Shown: positions 1-6,862, numbered from the stretch's first letter. The stretch: DNA of 6,862 bases from Lachnospiraceae bacterium (GCA_017964745.1 JAGCRJ010000209.1:1-6862); one strand, 5' to 3'. Notes: generated by a model from the letters alone, not told the origin. Program-made: numbers and translations.

Positions 1-1053
1 GACGCAAAAGCAGTGATCCCTCAGGAAGACGGTTCACAGTCTGAGGTAACACTCAATCCCGTTTACGATCAGAACGATGATGACACCATGGCCGCAAAGC
101 CCATGAGCTGTCCCAATGCGATGAACGCATATAAGAGAACCATTCACTCCTATAAGGAGCTGCCCATCCGTTACAACGAGGTAGGGCTCGTACACCGTAA
201 GGAGAAGTCCGGACAGATGAACGGTCTTTTCCGTGTACAGGAATTCCGTCAGGACGATGACCATACATTCGTAATGGAATCACAGATCGAGGATGAAATC
301 GCCGATATCATGGAGATCGCAGACCAGATCTATTCCACATTCGGAGTAACCTACAGAGCAGAACTTTCAACCAGACCCGAGGATTTCATGGGAGATATCG
401 AGACCTGGGACAGAGCAGAGGCTGCACTCAAGAAGATCCTCGACAAGAAGTACGGCGAGGGCGGATATGAGATCAACGAGGGAGACGGTGCATTCTACGG
501 TCCCAAGATCGACCTTCAGATGAAGGATGCGCTCGGAAGAGAGTGGCAGTGCGGAACCATCCAGCTCGACTTCCAGCTTCCCCACAATTTCGGACTTACC
601 TATCAGGATGCGGACGGCGCAATGAGCCAGCCCATCGTTATCCACAGAGCGATCTTCGGATCCTTCGAAAGATTCATAGGTATCATCATCGAAAACTTCA
701 AGGGTGCTTTCCCCTTCTGGATCTCACCCTATCAGGTCGGCCTTGTTCCAATCAAGCCCGAGCATAATGATTTCACCAAAGAGCTTCAGGACAAGCTTGA
801 GGCAGCAGGCGTCAGGGTTGAAGCCGATTATGCTGACAGGAATATGAATGAGAAGATCAAGTTCTACAAGACGATGAAGGATCCCTACATCGTTGTCATC
901 GGTGACAAGGAGGTTGAGTCAAAGACTCTTTCCGTCACCGTAAGAGGTCAGAAGGAACAGCTTCATAATATTCCCGTCGATGCGTTTGTTGAAGCTTGTA
1001 AGAAACTCAATGAAACCAGAGCCCAGGAACTTGATGGAACATTAAATGGCTGA
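1..1053 (+). CDS. thrS: Threonyl-tRNA synthetase, C-terminal part (5' truncated by window edge)
   Basis: Class II aminoacyl-tRNA synthetase that charges tRNA-Thr with threonine in the cytosol. The frame is open from base 1, so the GTG at base 13 is not the real start; the TGS/editing domains and motif 1 lie upstream. Counting Asp at bases 1-3 as residue 1, the three zinc ligands that hold threonine are visible: Cys37 in KPMSCP (codon 109-111), His88 in RQDDDH (codon 262-264) and His215 in IVIHRA (codon 643-645). Motif 2 appears as HRKE and motif 3 as GSFERFIG. From about residue 238 to the end is the anticodon-binding domain (start PFWISPYQVGLVPI). The KPMSCPNAM and SGQMNGLFRV segments differ from the usual CPGH and SGALHGL forms, indicating a divergent ThrRS clade. 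The stop TGA (1051-1053) overlaps the start of the next gene by 8 bases. Identity is secure. Confidence 0.97.
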   Translation, partial: DAKAVIPQEDGSQSEVTLNPVYDQNDDDTMAAKPMSCPNAMNAYKRTIHSYKELPIRYNEVGLVHRKEKSGQMNGLFRVQEFRQDDDHTFVMESQIEDEIADIMEIADQIYSTFGVTYRAELSTRPEDFMGDIETWDRAEAALKKILDKKYGEGGYEINEGDGAFYGPKIDLQMKDALGREWQCGTIQLDFQLPHNFGLTYQDADGAMSQPIVIHRAIFGSFERFIGIIIENFKGAFPFWISPYQVGLVPIKPEHNDFTKELQDKLEAAGVRVEADYADRNMNEKIKFYKTMKDPYIVVIGDKEVESKTLSVTVRGQKEQLHNIPVDAFVEACKKLNETRAQELDGTLNG

Positions 1054-3331
1054 AAACCGGACATATAAAAGAGGACAGACGATAATCGAGGCAGGCTCGG
1101 CGATATCTTCACTGGGCCTGATCATATCGGGGCGCGTGGCGGCGGTTTATCCCGGCGGTGCCATGATGCTCGACCGTGCGGATGTTATGGGTATAACCGA
1201 GGTGGTGAACGAGGTTCACTTCCTCGGCTATAAAGCTGTTTCCGACACGGTTGTCGTTCCTTATCCCTATACGAATCTTGAAACTTTAGAGAAACTCCTG
1301 TCACAGCATTCGGACTTTGCCAGGGTTTCTCTTTGTTCATTATTCAAACAGATCACCGGCCTTCTCGGTCAGTGCCAGATCTCCGAGATCCATTCCGGCG
1401 ACCTGTATCAGAAGCTTGGCAGGGATGTTGACCTGTACAAGAGTCTCTGCAAGAAGTTTCGCGTTAAGGCTGAGGATATCAGTGAGATATCCGAGCTGGA
1501 CACATATCTGATAGAAGAATCCTCGGATACCTGGCTTGCGGATTATTATGCGGGACTTGCAAAGCTTTATCAGTCCGAAACCGGAAAGGCCGTTGCCACG
1601 GATCTTTCCGTCACCATGGGTATGCTGAGAAAAGGAAGTCTCGATTCCAGAAAGGCATACCAGCTTCTCGACAATTACTATACCTTCAGGCAGGAGCTCG
1701 GCAATATCTATTTCAAGCCCGACGGAAACGATCTCTACGATCATCTGACCGAACTGTTCTTCAGGCTCAGTTCGGGAAGTGACGATATGTTCGAACTCAG
1801 AAAGACGATCACCAGAATAGAAGAATCCTTCTATGACGAGGTCGGACTTGATGACGGAATCTACAGGAGCAGGATGGATGCTTTTGCCGACAAGGCGGAC
1901 AACCTTCCCGAAGCTCAGGGTGAAGAGGAAGACGACGGAGATGAGGATGAAGCAAGATTCACCGAGGAGCTGAGCGGTTCGCTCGATAAGATCATCGACT
2001 TTATCGGAGAAGAATCCGAAACTGTCATTAATTTCAAGACCCATGTGATCGATCTTAAGAATGTGGACGATCCCGAATCCGTGGACGATGATGTATCGAC
2101 TCTCAGGAAAAGGATCGCAAACGAGTTCTATGATATCTATAAGCTGGTATTTTTCAGAACTCTCGAAAAAACCCCTACTCTCCCGGTGCTCATGTTCCTT
2201 TATTTCGGTTATGTGGATGAGCAACTTGCCGGAAAGAAGTATTCCGCTTACCTTGCGAAGATCGCATCGACTCTTAAGGATCATTCCGGCGCCGGGATCT
2301 ATACCTTCTATGACTGGCTGAAGAATATCTATAACGGCAAAAAGGATCCCAGCCGCGACGAGTTCGATACCGACTACACCGATACGATCCATAAGCTGAA
2401 GATACAGAACAAGATCGATGCGGCAGAAGAAAAGAAAAGACTGTCGGACGGAAGAGCCAAGGTTAACTTTGAGCTCGATAATTTCTTCCGCTCCGCCGAT
2501 AAGGTGACCTACGGAAGGATCACGACATTCTGTCCCATATTCCTTGAGAAGACATGTATCAAGGAACCTTCCTCCACCCTCGTCACTCTCGAAGATATCT
2601 CCGATCTGCTCGGAAAGATCAGGGAGATCGATTATTCTGCATATTACCGCGAGAGCCTTGATCAGAAAAACATCGAGGTCATGGGCAAGGAAACGATCCA
2701 TCTCGAATTTCTTCCCGATTTCATACTGATGCCCAATATGGGAACAAGGGCCGTCATGTGGCAGGAGATAGAAGGAAAGCTCCGCAATTCACCGTCAAGA
2801 ATGGCGATAAGCATATTCCATGCGGAGGATCTCTTCGGTACTCTTATCAGACTTACCGGAGATTTCAGATGGGAGATGTGCAAGAGAGTCCAGGGTGCAA
2901 GGTGGAACGATGTCACCGAGCATTCGCTTACGAGCGAGTATTTCGATTATGTCCAGTTCTACAGGAAGAACAGGGATCTGAGCCCCGAGATCAAGGAGAA
3001 GATCAGGACCTCCCTGCAGAGAGCCAAGAACAGCTTCAAGGAAATGTTCATCCGCGACTACATACTCTGGATCATGTACGAAGGAAACGGATCGCCCAGA
3101 CTCAATAAGGTCGCAAGGCAGATAATCCATACCTATTGTCCTTTCAGTGCAAAGCAGAACGCCAAGCTCCGCACAAATCCGATCTACACCGAACTGATAG
3201 ACAGAAGCGAGCTCAAGAAGGGACAGAAGCTCCACAGGCTTGAGGGACTTGAAAAGAAACTGGCAAATTCGGGACAGACCGTTCCCGATACTCTCAAGGA
3301 AGAGATCGCATTTATATCAGGAATAGTTTAA
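1046..3331 (+). CDS. Large protein with degenerate cyclic-nucleotide-binding (Crp-like) N-terminus, function unknown
   Basis: 761 residues, soluble, with no signal peptide or membrane segment. Residues 7-75 follow the cNMP-binding jelly-roll pattern: YKRGQTIIEAG, then LGLIISGRVAAVYPGG, then the MGITE step where Crp has GELG. The phosphate-binding arginine expected after this step is absent (FLGYKA instead), so cyclic nucleotide binding is doubtful and the fold may bind something else or only serve as a scaffold. There is no recognisable helix-turn-helix. Residues 130-290 look helical; residues 293-302 are an acidic linker (EEEDDGDEDE); 305-480 are again mostly helical. A distinctive C-terminal block at about 555-715 is rich in aromatic residues (LPDFILMPNMG, FRWEMCK, ARWNDV, SLTSEYFDYVQFYRKN, CPF). 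I cannot name that domain. The start ATG overlaps the end of thrS, with a partial GGA ribosome site at 1036-1038; an ATG at 1034 in the same frame meets a stop at once. Operon position suggests a role with the MoxR system downstream (inference). Confidence 0.8.
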   Translation: MAENRTYKRGQTIIEAGSAISSLGLIISGRVAAVYPGGAMMLDRADVMGITEVVNEVHFLGYKAVSDTVVVPYPYTNLETLEKLLSQHSDFARVSLCSLFKQITGLLGQCQISEIHSGDLYQKLGRDVDLYKSLCKKFRVKAEDISEISELDTYLIEESSDTWLADYYAGLAKLYQSETGKAVATDLSVTMGMLRKGSLDSRKAYQLLDNYYTFRQELGNIYFKPDGNDLYDHLTELFFRLSSGSDDMFELRKTITRIEESFYDEVGLDDGIYRSRMDAFADKADNLPEAQGEEEDDGDEDEARFTEELSGSLDKIIDFIGEESETVINFKTHVIDLKNVDDPESVDDDVSTLRKRIANEFYDIYKLVFFRTLEKTPTLPVLMFLYFGYVDEQLAGKKYSAYLAKIASTLKDHSGAGIYTFYDWLKNIYNGKKDPSRDEFDTDYTDTIHKLKIQNKIDAAEEKKRLSDGRAKVNFELDNFFRSADKVTYGRITTFCPIFLEKTCIKEPSSTLVTLEDISDLLGKIREIDYSAYYRESLDQKNIEVMGKETIHLEFLPDFILMPNMGTRAVMWQEIEGKLRNSPSRMAISIFHAEDLFGTLIRLTGDFRWEMCKRVQGARWNDVTEHSLTSEYFDYVQFYRKNRDLSPEIKEKIRTSLQRAKNSFKEMFIRDYILWIMYEGNGSPRLNKVARQIIHTYCPFSAKQNAKLRTNPIYTELIDRSELKKGQKLHRLEGLEKKLANSGQTVPDTLKEEIAFISGIV

Positions 3332-3334
3332 TGA

Positions 3335-3341
3335 AGTGAGG
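3335..3341 (+). promoter_or_regulatory. Ribosome binding site for the 79-residue protein
   Basis: AGTGAGG with a GAGG core sits 8 bases before the ATG at 3350. It is the clearest Shine-Dalgarno match in the window and lies in the longest gap between genes (18 bases). It supports the choice of start and suggests that this small gene is translated independently rather than by coupling. Confidence 0.6.
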
Positions 3342-3349
3342 CATTACAT

Positions 3350-3589
3350 ATGGCAGTGAACCCGATAGCTATGATGCAGGCCGCCGGACGCATCAGGATA
3401 TTTCAGGAACAGCATCCGAAGGCCATTGCATTTATACAATCGATATCGAACGGTGATCTCAGGGAAGGCTCGGTCATTGAACTCAAGGTGACCACACCGG
3501 AGGGCAAGACATCCGTATCCAATATCAAACTCACCAAGGATGATATAGAAACCTTTAATCTCTTTAAAAATTCACAGACTGGAAATTGA
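3350..3589 (+). CDS. Small alpha/beta protein of unknown function (79 aa)
   Basis: A 79-residue soluble protein. Residues 4-32 probably form an amphipathic helix or two short ones (IAMMQAAGRIRIF through IAFIQSI). Residues 40-61 look like a beta hairpin (GSVIELKVTTPEGK, then VSNIKL), and residues 62-74 a final helix (TKDDIETFNLF). There is no signal peptide, membrane segment, cysteine or metal motif. It is likely real: it has a good ribosome site, it uses the same codons as its neighbours, and it fits exactly between two genes with gaps of 18 and 3 bases. I do not recognise the family. Its position directly before the MoxR ATPase suggests an adaptor or partner of that ATPase or of the large protein upstream; this is inference only. 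Confidence 0.75.
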   Translation: MAVNPIAMMQAAGRIRIFQEQHPKAIAFIQSISNGDLREGSVIELKVTTPEGKTSVSNIKLTKDDIETFNLFKNSQTGN

Positions 3590-3592
3590 TCA

Positions 3593-4516
3593 ATGAGAAC
3601 AGATGATGTAATCAATGAAATTGAAAAAGTAGTCAGGGGAAAAAGAGAGGTTGTGACAATGGTCCTCGCAACACTCATCGCGGGAGGACATGTTCTTCTC
3701 GAAGATATCCCCGGCGTGGGCAAGACCACTCTGGCAGTCGCACTTTCCAGAGCTCTGGGACTCGATTATTCCAGAGTACAGTTCACACCCGATGTAGTTC
3801 CGGGAGATCTTCTCGGATTTACATATTACGATCAGAAGACCGGTGAATTTGTTTTCCGCGAGGGAAGCATATACACCAACCTGTTTCTTGCGGATGAGAT
3901 CAACAGAACCTCACCCAAGACACAGTCTGCACTTCTCGAGGTAATGGAAGAAAGACGCGCCACGGTCGAAGGCAATACCAGAACTCTTCCCGATCCCTTC
4001 TTTGTTATCGCTACAGAGAATCCTTACGGATCCAGCGGAACGCAGAAGCTTCCCGAGTCACAGCTCGACAGATTTATGACATGTCTGTCAATGGGATATC
4101 CGGATCACGGGAGCGAGGTCGAGGTTCTCGCAGGTGATGCACGTTCCAGAATGGATACCGTGAACGCGATTTTTAATGCGGATGAGATAATCGGTATCCA
4201 GAAAGAGGCATCCGAGGTATATACGGATCCCGCACTCTATGATTATGTAGTCGCTCTCTCGGAAGCAACAAGAAATGATGAGAGATTTTCACTCGGTCTT
4301 TCTCCCAGAGGAAGTATCGCGCTGTACAAGGTTTCCAGAGCCCTTGCATATATGTCGGAGAGAAATTACCTGACTCCCGCGGATATACACAGGGCATGGA
4401 TCTACACATCGGCACACAGAGTAAAGCTTTCACCCAGGGGAAGGGCATCCGGCCTTTCGATAGGAGAGATCCTTTCCGAGATCATAAAGAGCGTTCCCAT
4501 TCCCAAGATCAGTTAA
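3593..4516 (+). CDS. MoxR-family AAA+ ATPase
   Basis: 307 residues, the usual size for MoxR proteins, cytosolic. These ATPases act as chaperone-like remodelling machines, often for proteins with vWA or DUF58 domains encoded next to them. Visible motifs: Walker A LLEDIPGVGKTT (residues 35-46, with Lys44 and Thr45), Walker B NLFLADEINR (96-105, with Asp101 and Glu102), sensor 1 FVIATENP (137-144, Asn143), arginine finger region LPESQLDRF (153-161, Arg160) and sensor 2 LSPRGS (236-241, Arg239). The C-terminal helical lid covers about 205-300. All catalytic residues are present, so the protein should be an active ATPase. The start is 3 bases after the upstream stop with only a weak GGA at 3581-3583, which points to translational coupling. 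The substrate is unknown; the DUF58 and transglutaminase-like products downstream are the natural candidates. Confidence 0.95.
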   Translation: MRTDDVINEIEKVVRGKREVVTMVLATLIAGGHVLLEDIPGVGKTTLAVALSRALGLDYSRVQFTPDVVPGDLLGFTYYDQKTGEFVFREGSIYTNLFLADEINRTSPKTQSALLEVMEERRATVEGNTRTLPDPFFVIATENPYGSSGTQKLPESQLDRFMTCLSMGYPDHGSEVEVLAGDARSRMDTVNAIFNADEIIGIQKEASEVYTDPALYDYVVALSEATRNDERFSLGLSPRGSIALYKVSRALAYMSERNYLTPADIHRAWIYTSAHRVKLSPRGRASGLSIGEILSEIIKSVPIPKIS

Positions 4517-4517
4517 G

Positions 4518-5522
4518 ATGGAACAATTCAAAAACGTTCTGTATATTATTTCATATGTGTTTATGACGGCAGCGGTGTTGCTCTTTGCTGTTTTTTACAG
4601 ACAGCCCCTTGCCTCGATTCTTCTTGTTTTTCTTATAGTTCTTCCTTTTTTATCGATCGCTGCGGGAGCGTACGGCTCCCGTCATCTTTCCGTTACGGCT
4701 TCTGCTCCTCCCGAGCAGATAACGGAGGGCGATGAATTCAGGATCAGACTCCATATCAGTAACACCACCTTTGTGCCTCTTCTCAGGTGCATAATTCCTT
4801 ATACCTTCTGTAATTCATACAGAAAGGATGACAGGACATTTACCATCACGCTTGCCGGTGAGAGCTTCATATCCGATCATGTGAACGTATCCTTCAAGAC
4901 GTCCATGCCCGGAATGTTCATCCTGGATGCGGACAAGATACTTGTGAGCGATCCTTTGCATTTCAAAACCTTCACCGTTAATACAGACATTCATATCATG
5001 ATACCGGTGATGCCTTACGTGGTTCCGGTCCCCGATATGCTTCTTTCACAATATGAAGGAGAACCCGCCGATGACATTCCCTCCGAGAGCGGAGAACTGA
5101 CCAGGGACATAAGGCAGCTCAGGGAATACAGAGCCGGCGACAGGCTTAAGGACATTCACTGGAAGGCATCCGCTTCGGCACGTGAACTGGTCGTGAAGGA
5201 ATACGAAAGAAGCGTTGACCTGATGTATCTGCTTCTTCCCGAGATAATAAAAGGAAAAGAAGAACAGACGCTCAGGCTTTACTACTCACTCGGAAAGAAA
5301 ATGCTGTCGGAGAATATGGGATTCAGGACGGCGGTTTACCATTCCGGTGAAAATACATTCTATTACAGCAATGTAAGCTGTGAATCGGATCTTGACGAAA
5401 GCGTTTATGAGATAATGAGAGAGCGTGCATCGGAAACCGAAGTATATCCGGTGTTCATGGCTCAGAACCCCGCGAGCTATGGGGTAATAAGGATATGTCC
5501 GGAAGGAATACAAAATACCTGA
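4518..5522 (+). CDS. DUF58 domain membrane protein
   Basis: 334 residues. Two N-terminal membrane helices (about residues 7-26 and 30-52) are followed by a beta-rich segment (about 55-165, starting LSVTASAPPEQITEGDEF) that resembles the immunoglobulin-like part seen before DUF58. The DUF58 signature lies at 192-232: GELTRDIRQLREYRAGDRLKDIHWKASA and then LVVKEYERS, given here as two pieces. The family is a regular partner of MoxR ATPases and transglutaminase-like membrane proteins; its molecular role is not settled. The region after the signature, where many relatives have a vWA-like fold, reads SVDLMYLLLPE with no DxSxS metal site. The gene starts 1 base after the MoxR stop with no convincing ribosome site, implying reinitiation by the same ribosomes. 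Its last 28 bases overlap the next gene. Confidence 0.92.
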   Translation: MEQFKNVLYIISYVFMTAAVLLFAVFYRQPLASILLVFLIVLPFLSIAAGAYGSRHLSVTASAPPEQITEGDEFRIRLHISNTTFVPLLRCIIPYTFCNSYRKDDRTFTITLAGESFISDHVNVSFKTSMPGMFILDADKILVSDPLHFKTFTVNTDIHIMIPVMPYVVPVPDMLLSQYEGEPADDIPSESGELTRDIRQLREYRAGDRLKDIHWKASASARELVVKEYERSVDLMYLLLPEIIKGKEEQTLRLYYSLGKKMLSENMGFRTAVYHSGENTFYYSNVSCESDLDESVYEIMRERASETEVYPVFMAQNPASYGVIRICPEGIQNT

Positions 5523-6862
5523 AAACAGAAAAGAGTCTTACCCTTCAGACAGATCCCCATCCGGGCCTCAGGGGCAGGAAGGAACTTAAGGACAGGGTAA
5601 AGGAGCTGAACGAACGCGGCGTATGTGAGGGAGATATCACAGGTGACAAGATCCCTCATAAATACATTGCCGTTCTTCTCAGGGGCATCCTGATATTCTT
5701 CGGCGCATACGGAACCGTCTGGGGACTTGCGGGATCCTTTGATCTTGCATACGATCCGGTCAAGGTTTTCGTATGGCTTCTTGTGATGTCTGTTATCTCC
5801 GCGTCCGTATATTATAACCGTGCAACCTTCTATGTCGGTTATATTGTCATGTTCATTTCGTTCTTTGTGTTCTCCGTGCTGATGTATGCATATATCAACT
5901 CGGGATTCCAGGCTTTCCTGAATGAGATAAACCAGCACTATGTAGATTATTTCTCGCTGCCCGCAGTCAGGGTTTCTGAGGAGATCATCAAGGACAGAAG
6001 TCTTACCGTTCCCATAGCGTGCATATTTATGGGATGGGTCTACTGCATCATGCTCAATGTGACCATTTCCAGTTATATGAATCCGGTTCTTACCTTCCTG
6101 ATCACATTCATTCCCCTTCAGGTCGCATTCTATATTGATATCACTCCCTCATATCTGTGCATGACAATGCTGATAATGTGCTATGCGTCGGTGCTTGTCC
6201 TCTCGAGAGCCGGGTATTATGCGCTTCCTTACAGGTACAAAAAATACGAGTTATTCCTCAGAAGAAGGAGGAGAAAGGGAGCGGATGATTCCTATATCCT
6301 TTCCGCAAGGGGAATGCTGTCCGTATTCGGTATCTCGGTGGTTCTTTCACTGGTTTTCTTTGTCGTATCGGGAGCGGTATTCGGAGAAGAATATTCCACA
6401 AAGTATGTTTCCAACAGACTGAAGAACAAGACCGACGACTATGTCGAGGTACTTGTAATGAACGGCCTTATGTCGATGTTCAACAGGTACGATGCCACGG
6501 GAGGTCTTGCTCACGGAAGACTCGGAGGCGTGGGTTCGGTCACTCCCGATTACGAAACGGACCTGATAGTGACCTATGCACCCGAAACTCCCGAAACCGT
6601 ATATCTGAGAGCGTTTGTCGGTGACAGATATTACGTCGACAGATTTGTTGAAGATACCAATGTATTCGAAGGCGGAGGATTTGAGCCTTTTAATATTACC
6701 GACGAACCCGAAGAAATGATAATAGAAAATGTCGGGGCCGATACAGGATATTATTATCTTCCCTACCATTCAATGAATGCCGTGGGAGATAAGGACGGCG
6801 AATCGGTCATCACATATGTTCCTTCGCCCGCAGATGTATTCTATGAAACAGATGATATCGGA
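5495..6862 (+). CDS. Polytopic membrane protein, transglutaminase-like (TgpA/YebA type), N-terminal part, 3' truncated by window edge
   Basis: The frame is open from ATG 5495 to the last base, giving 456 residues with no stop; it continues outside the window. A charged, probably cytosolic N-terminus (1-55) is followed by about seven membrane helices (roughly 57-80, 88-107, 112-134, 170-192, 194-215, 219-239 and 272-296). A cluster of basic residues (RRRRRK, 256-261) marks the cytosolic loop before the last helix. From about 297 the chain should be outside the membrane. The segment around 337-381 (GLAHGRLGGVGSV, ETDLIVTYAP, TVYLRAFVG) matches the stretch that precedes the transglutaminase domain in MoxR/DUF58-linked proteins. 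The Cys-His-Asp catalytic part is not in view, so enzyme activity is inferred from family and context. The start overlaps DUF58 by 28 bases; AAGGA lies too close (2 bases) to the ATG, but GGGG at 5481-5484 gives workable spacing. No other in-frame start exists before Val97/Met98. Confidence 0.85.
   Translation, partial: MSGRNTKYLKTEKSLTLQTDPHPGLRGRKELKDRVKELNERGVCEGDITGDKIPHKYIAVLLRGILIFFGAYGTVWGLAGSFDLAYDPVKVFVWLLVMSVISASVYYNRATFYVGYIVMFISFFVFSVLMYAYINSGFQAFLNEINQHYVDYFSLPAVRVSEEIIKDRSLTVPIACIFMGWVYCIMLNVTISSYMNPVLTFLITFIPLQVAFYIDITPSYLCMTMLIMCYASVLVLSRAGYYALPYRYKKYELFLRRRRRKGADDSYILSARGMLSVFGISVVLSLVFFVVSGAVFGEEYSTKYVSNRLKNKTDDYVEVLVMNGLMSMFNRYDATGGLAHGRLGGVGSVTPDYETDLIVTYAPETPETVYLRAFVGDRYYVDRFVEDTNVFEGGGFEPFNITDEPEEMIIENVGADTGYYYLPYHSMNAVGDKDGESVITYVPSPADVFYETDDIG

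Larger units (their letters stand above)
1..6862 (+). other. Single co-directional operon: thrS - cNMP-like - small protein - moxR - DUF58 - transglutaminase-like
   Basis: Six genes on one strand have junctions of -8, +18, +3, +1 and -28 bases. None of the gaps can hold a promoter or a hairpin terminator with a T-run. This packing is what one sees for a polycistronic transcript with translational coupling. A promoter inside a coding region, for example within the end of thrS, cannot be excluded by reading alone. Upstream and downstream limits of the operon are outside the window. Confidence 0.7.

Noticed and set aside
13..15. GTG as start of thrS
   Set aside because: The frame is open and coding-like back to base 1, and ThrRS needs several hundred more N-terminal residues; the GTG is an internal valine.
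1919..1958. Purine-rich low-complexity tract (gaggaagacgacgg...)
   Set aside because: It encodes the acidic linker of the 761-aa protein; there are no repeated units or sign of an added element.
1340..2701. 453-codon open frame on the minus strand
   Set aside because: It lies wholly opposite the 761-aa gene, its protein shows no recognisable domain, and it has no neighbouring minus-strand genes. It is explained by the biased codon use (GAT, GAG, AAG, CTC) of the true gene, which leaves few antisense stops.
4540..4660. T-rich stretch that could suggest foreign or regulatory DNA
   Set aside because: It is explained by Phe, Leu, Val and Ile codons of the two membrane helices in DUF58.
4663..4681. 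Perfect 7-bp inverted repeat CGGGAGC / GCTCCCG with a 5-base loop
   Set aside because: It lies inside the DUF58 coding region, has no T-run after it on the + strand, and encodes the ordinary segment AGAYGSR. It is not a terminator and is probably chance.
5477..5938. 153-codon minus-strand open frame
   Set aside because: It is antisense to the membrane protein gene starting at 5495, whose membrane helices and family-like extracellular segment make it clearly the real one.

Overview
The window is a compact stretch of bacterial DNA, with all genes on the + strand and no gap between genes longer than 18 bases. It looks like the middle of one long operon. Moderate G+C, AGA/AGG as the favoured arginine codons, CCC-rich proline codons and the style of the proteins suggest an anaerobic Firmicute of the class Clostridia (Lachnospirales or Oscillospirales type). 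That assignment is an inference and cannot be fixed to a genus.

Layout: (1) 1-1053, the 3' part of thrS (threonyl-tRNA synthetase), open at the left edge. (2) 1046-3331, a 761-residue protein with an N-terminal cyclic-nucleotide-binding-like (Crp-type) fold that has lost its ligand-binding arginine, followed by about 650 residues I cannot assign. (3) 3350-3589, a 79-residue small protein of unknown function. (4) 3593-4516, a MoxR-type AAA+ ATPase with all key motifs intact. (5) 4518-5522, a DUF58 membrane-anchored protein. (6) 5495-6862, the N-terminal 456 residues of a polytopic membrane protein resembling TgpA/YebA transglutaminase-like proteins. It is open at the right edge and its expected catalytic domain lies beyond the window.

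Genes 4-6 form the widespread but poorly understood MoxR / DUF58 / transglutaminase trio. In it, a cytosolic AAA+ chaperone-like ATPase is thought to act on or with a DUF58 protein and a membrane-bound transglutaminase-like enzyme of the cell envelope. Here the trio is preceded, at near-zero spacing, by a large degenerate cNMP-fold protein and a small alpha/beta protein. These are the best candidates for an undescribed sensory or adaptor part of the system. The start of gene 2 overlaps the stop of thrS by 8 bases, so expression of the envelope genes is probably linked to that of thrS. No RNA genes, mobile elements, CRISPR arrays, internal promoters or terminators were found.
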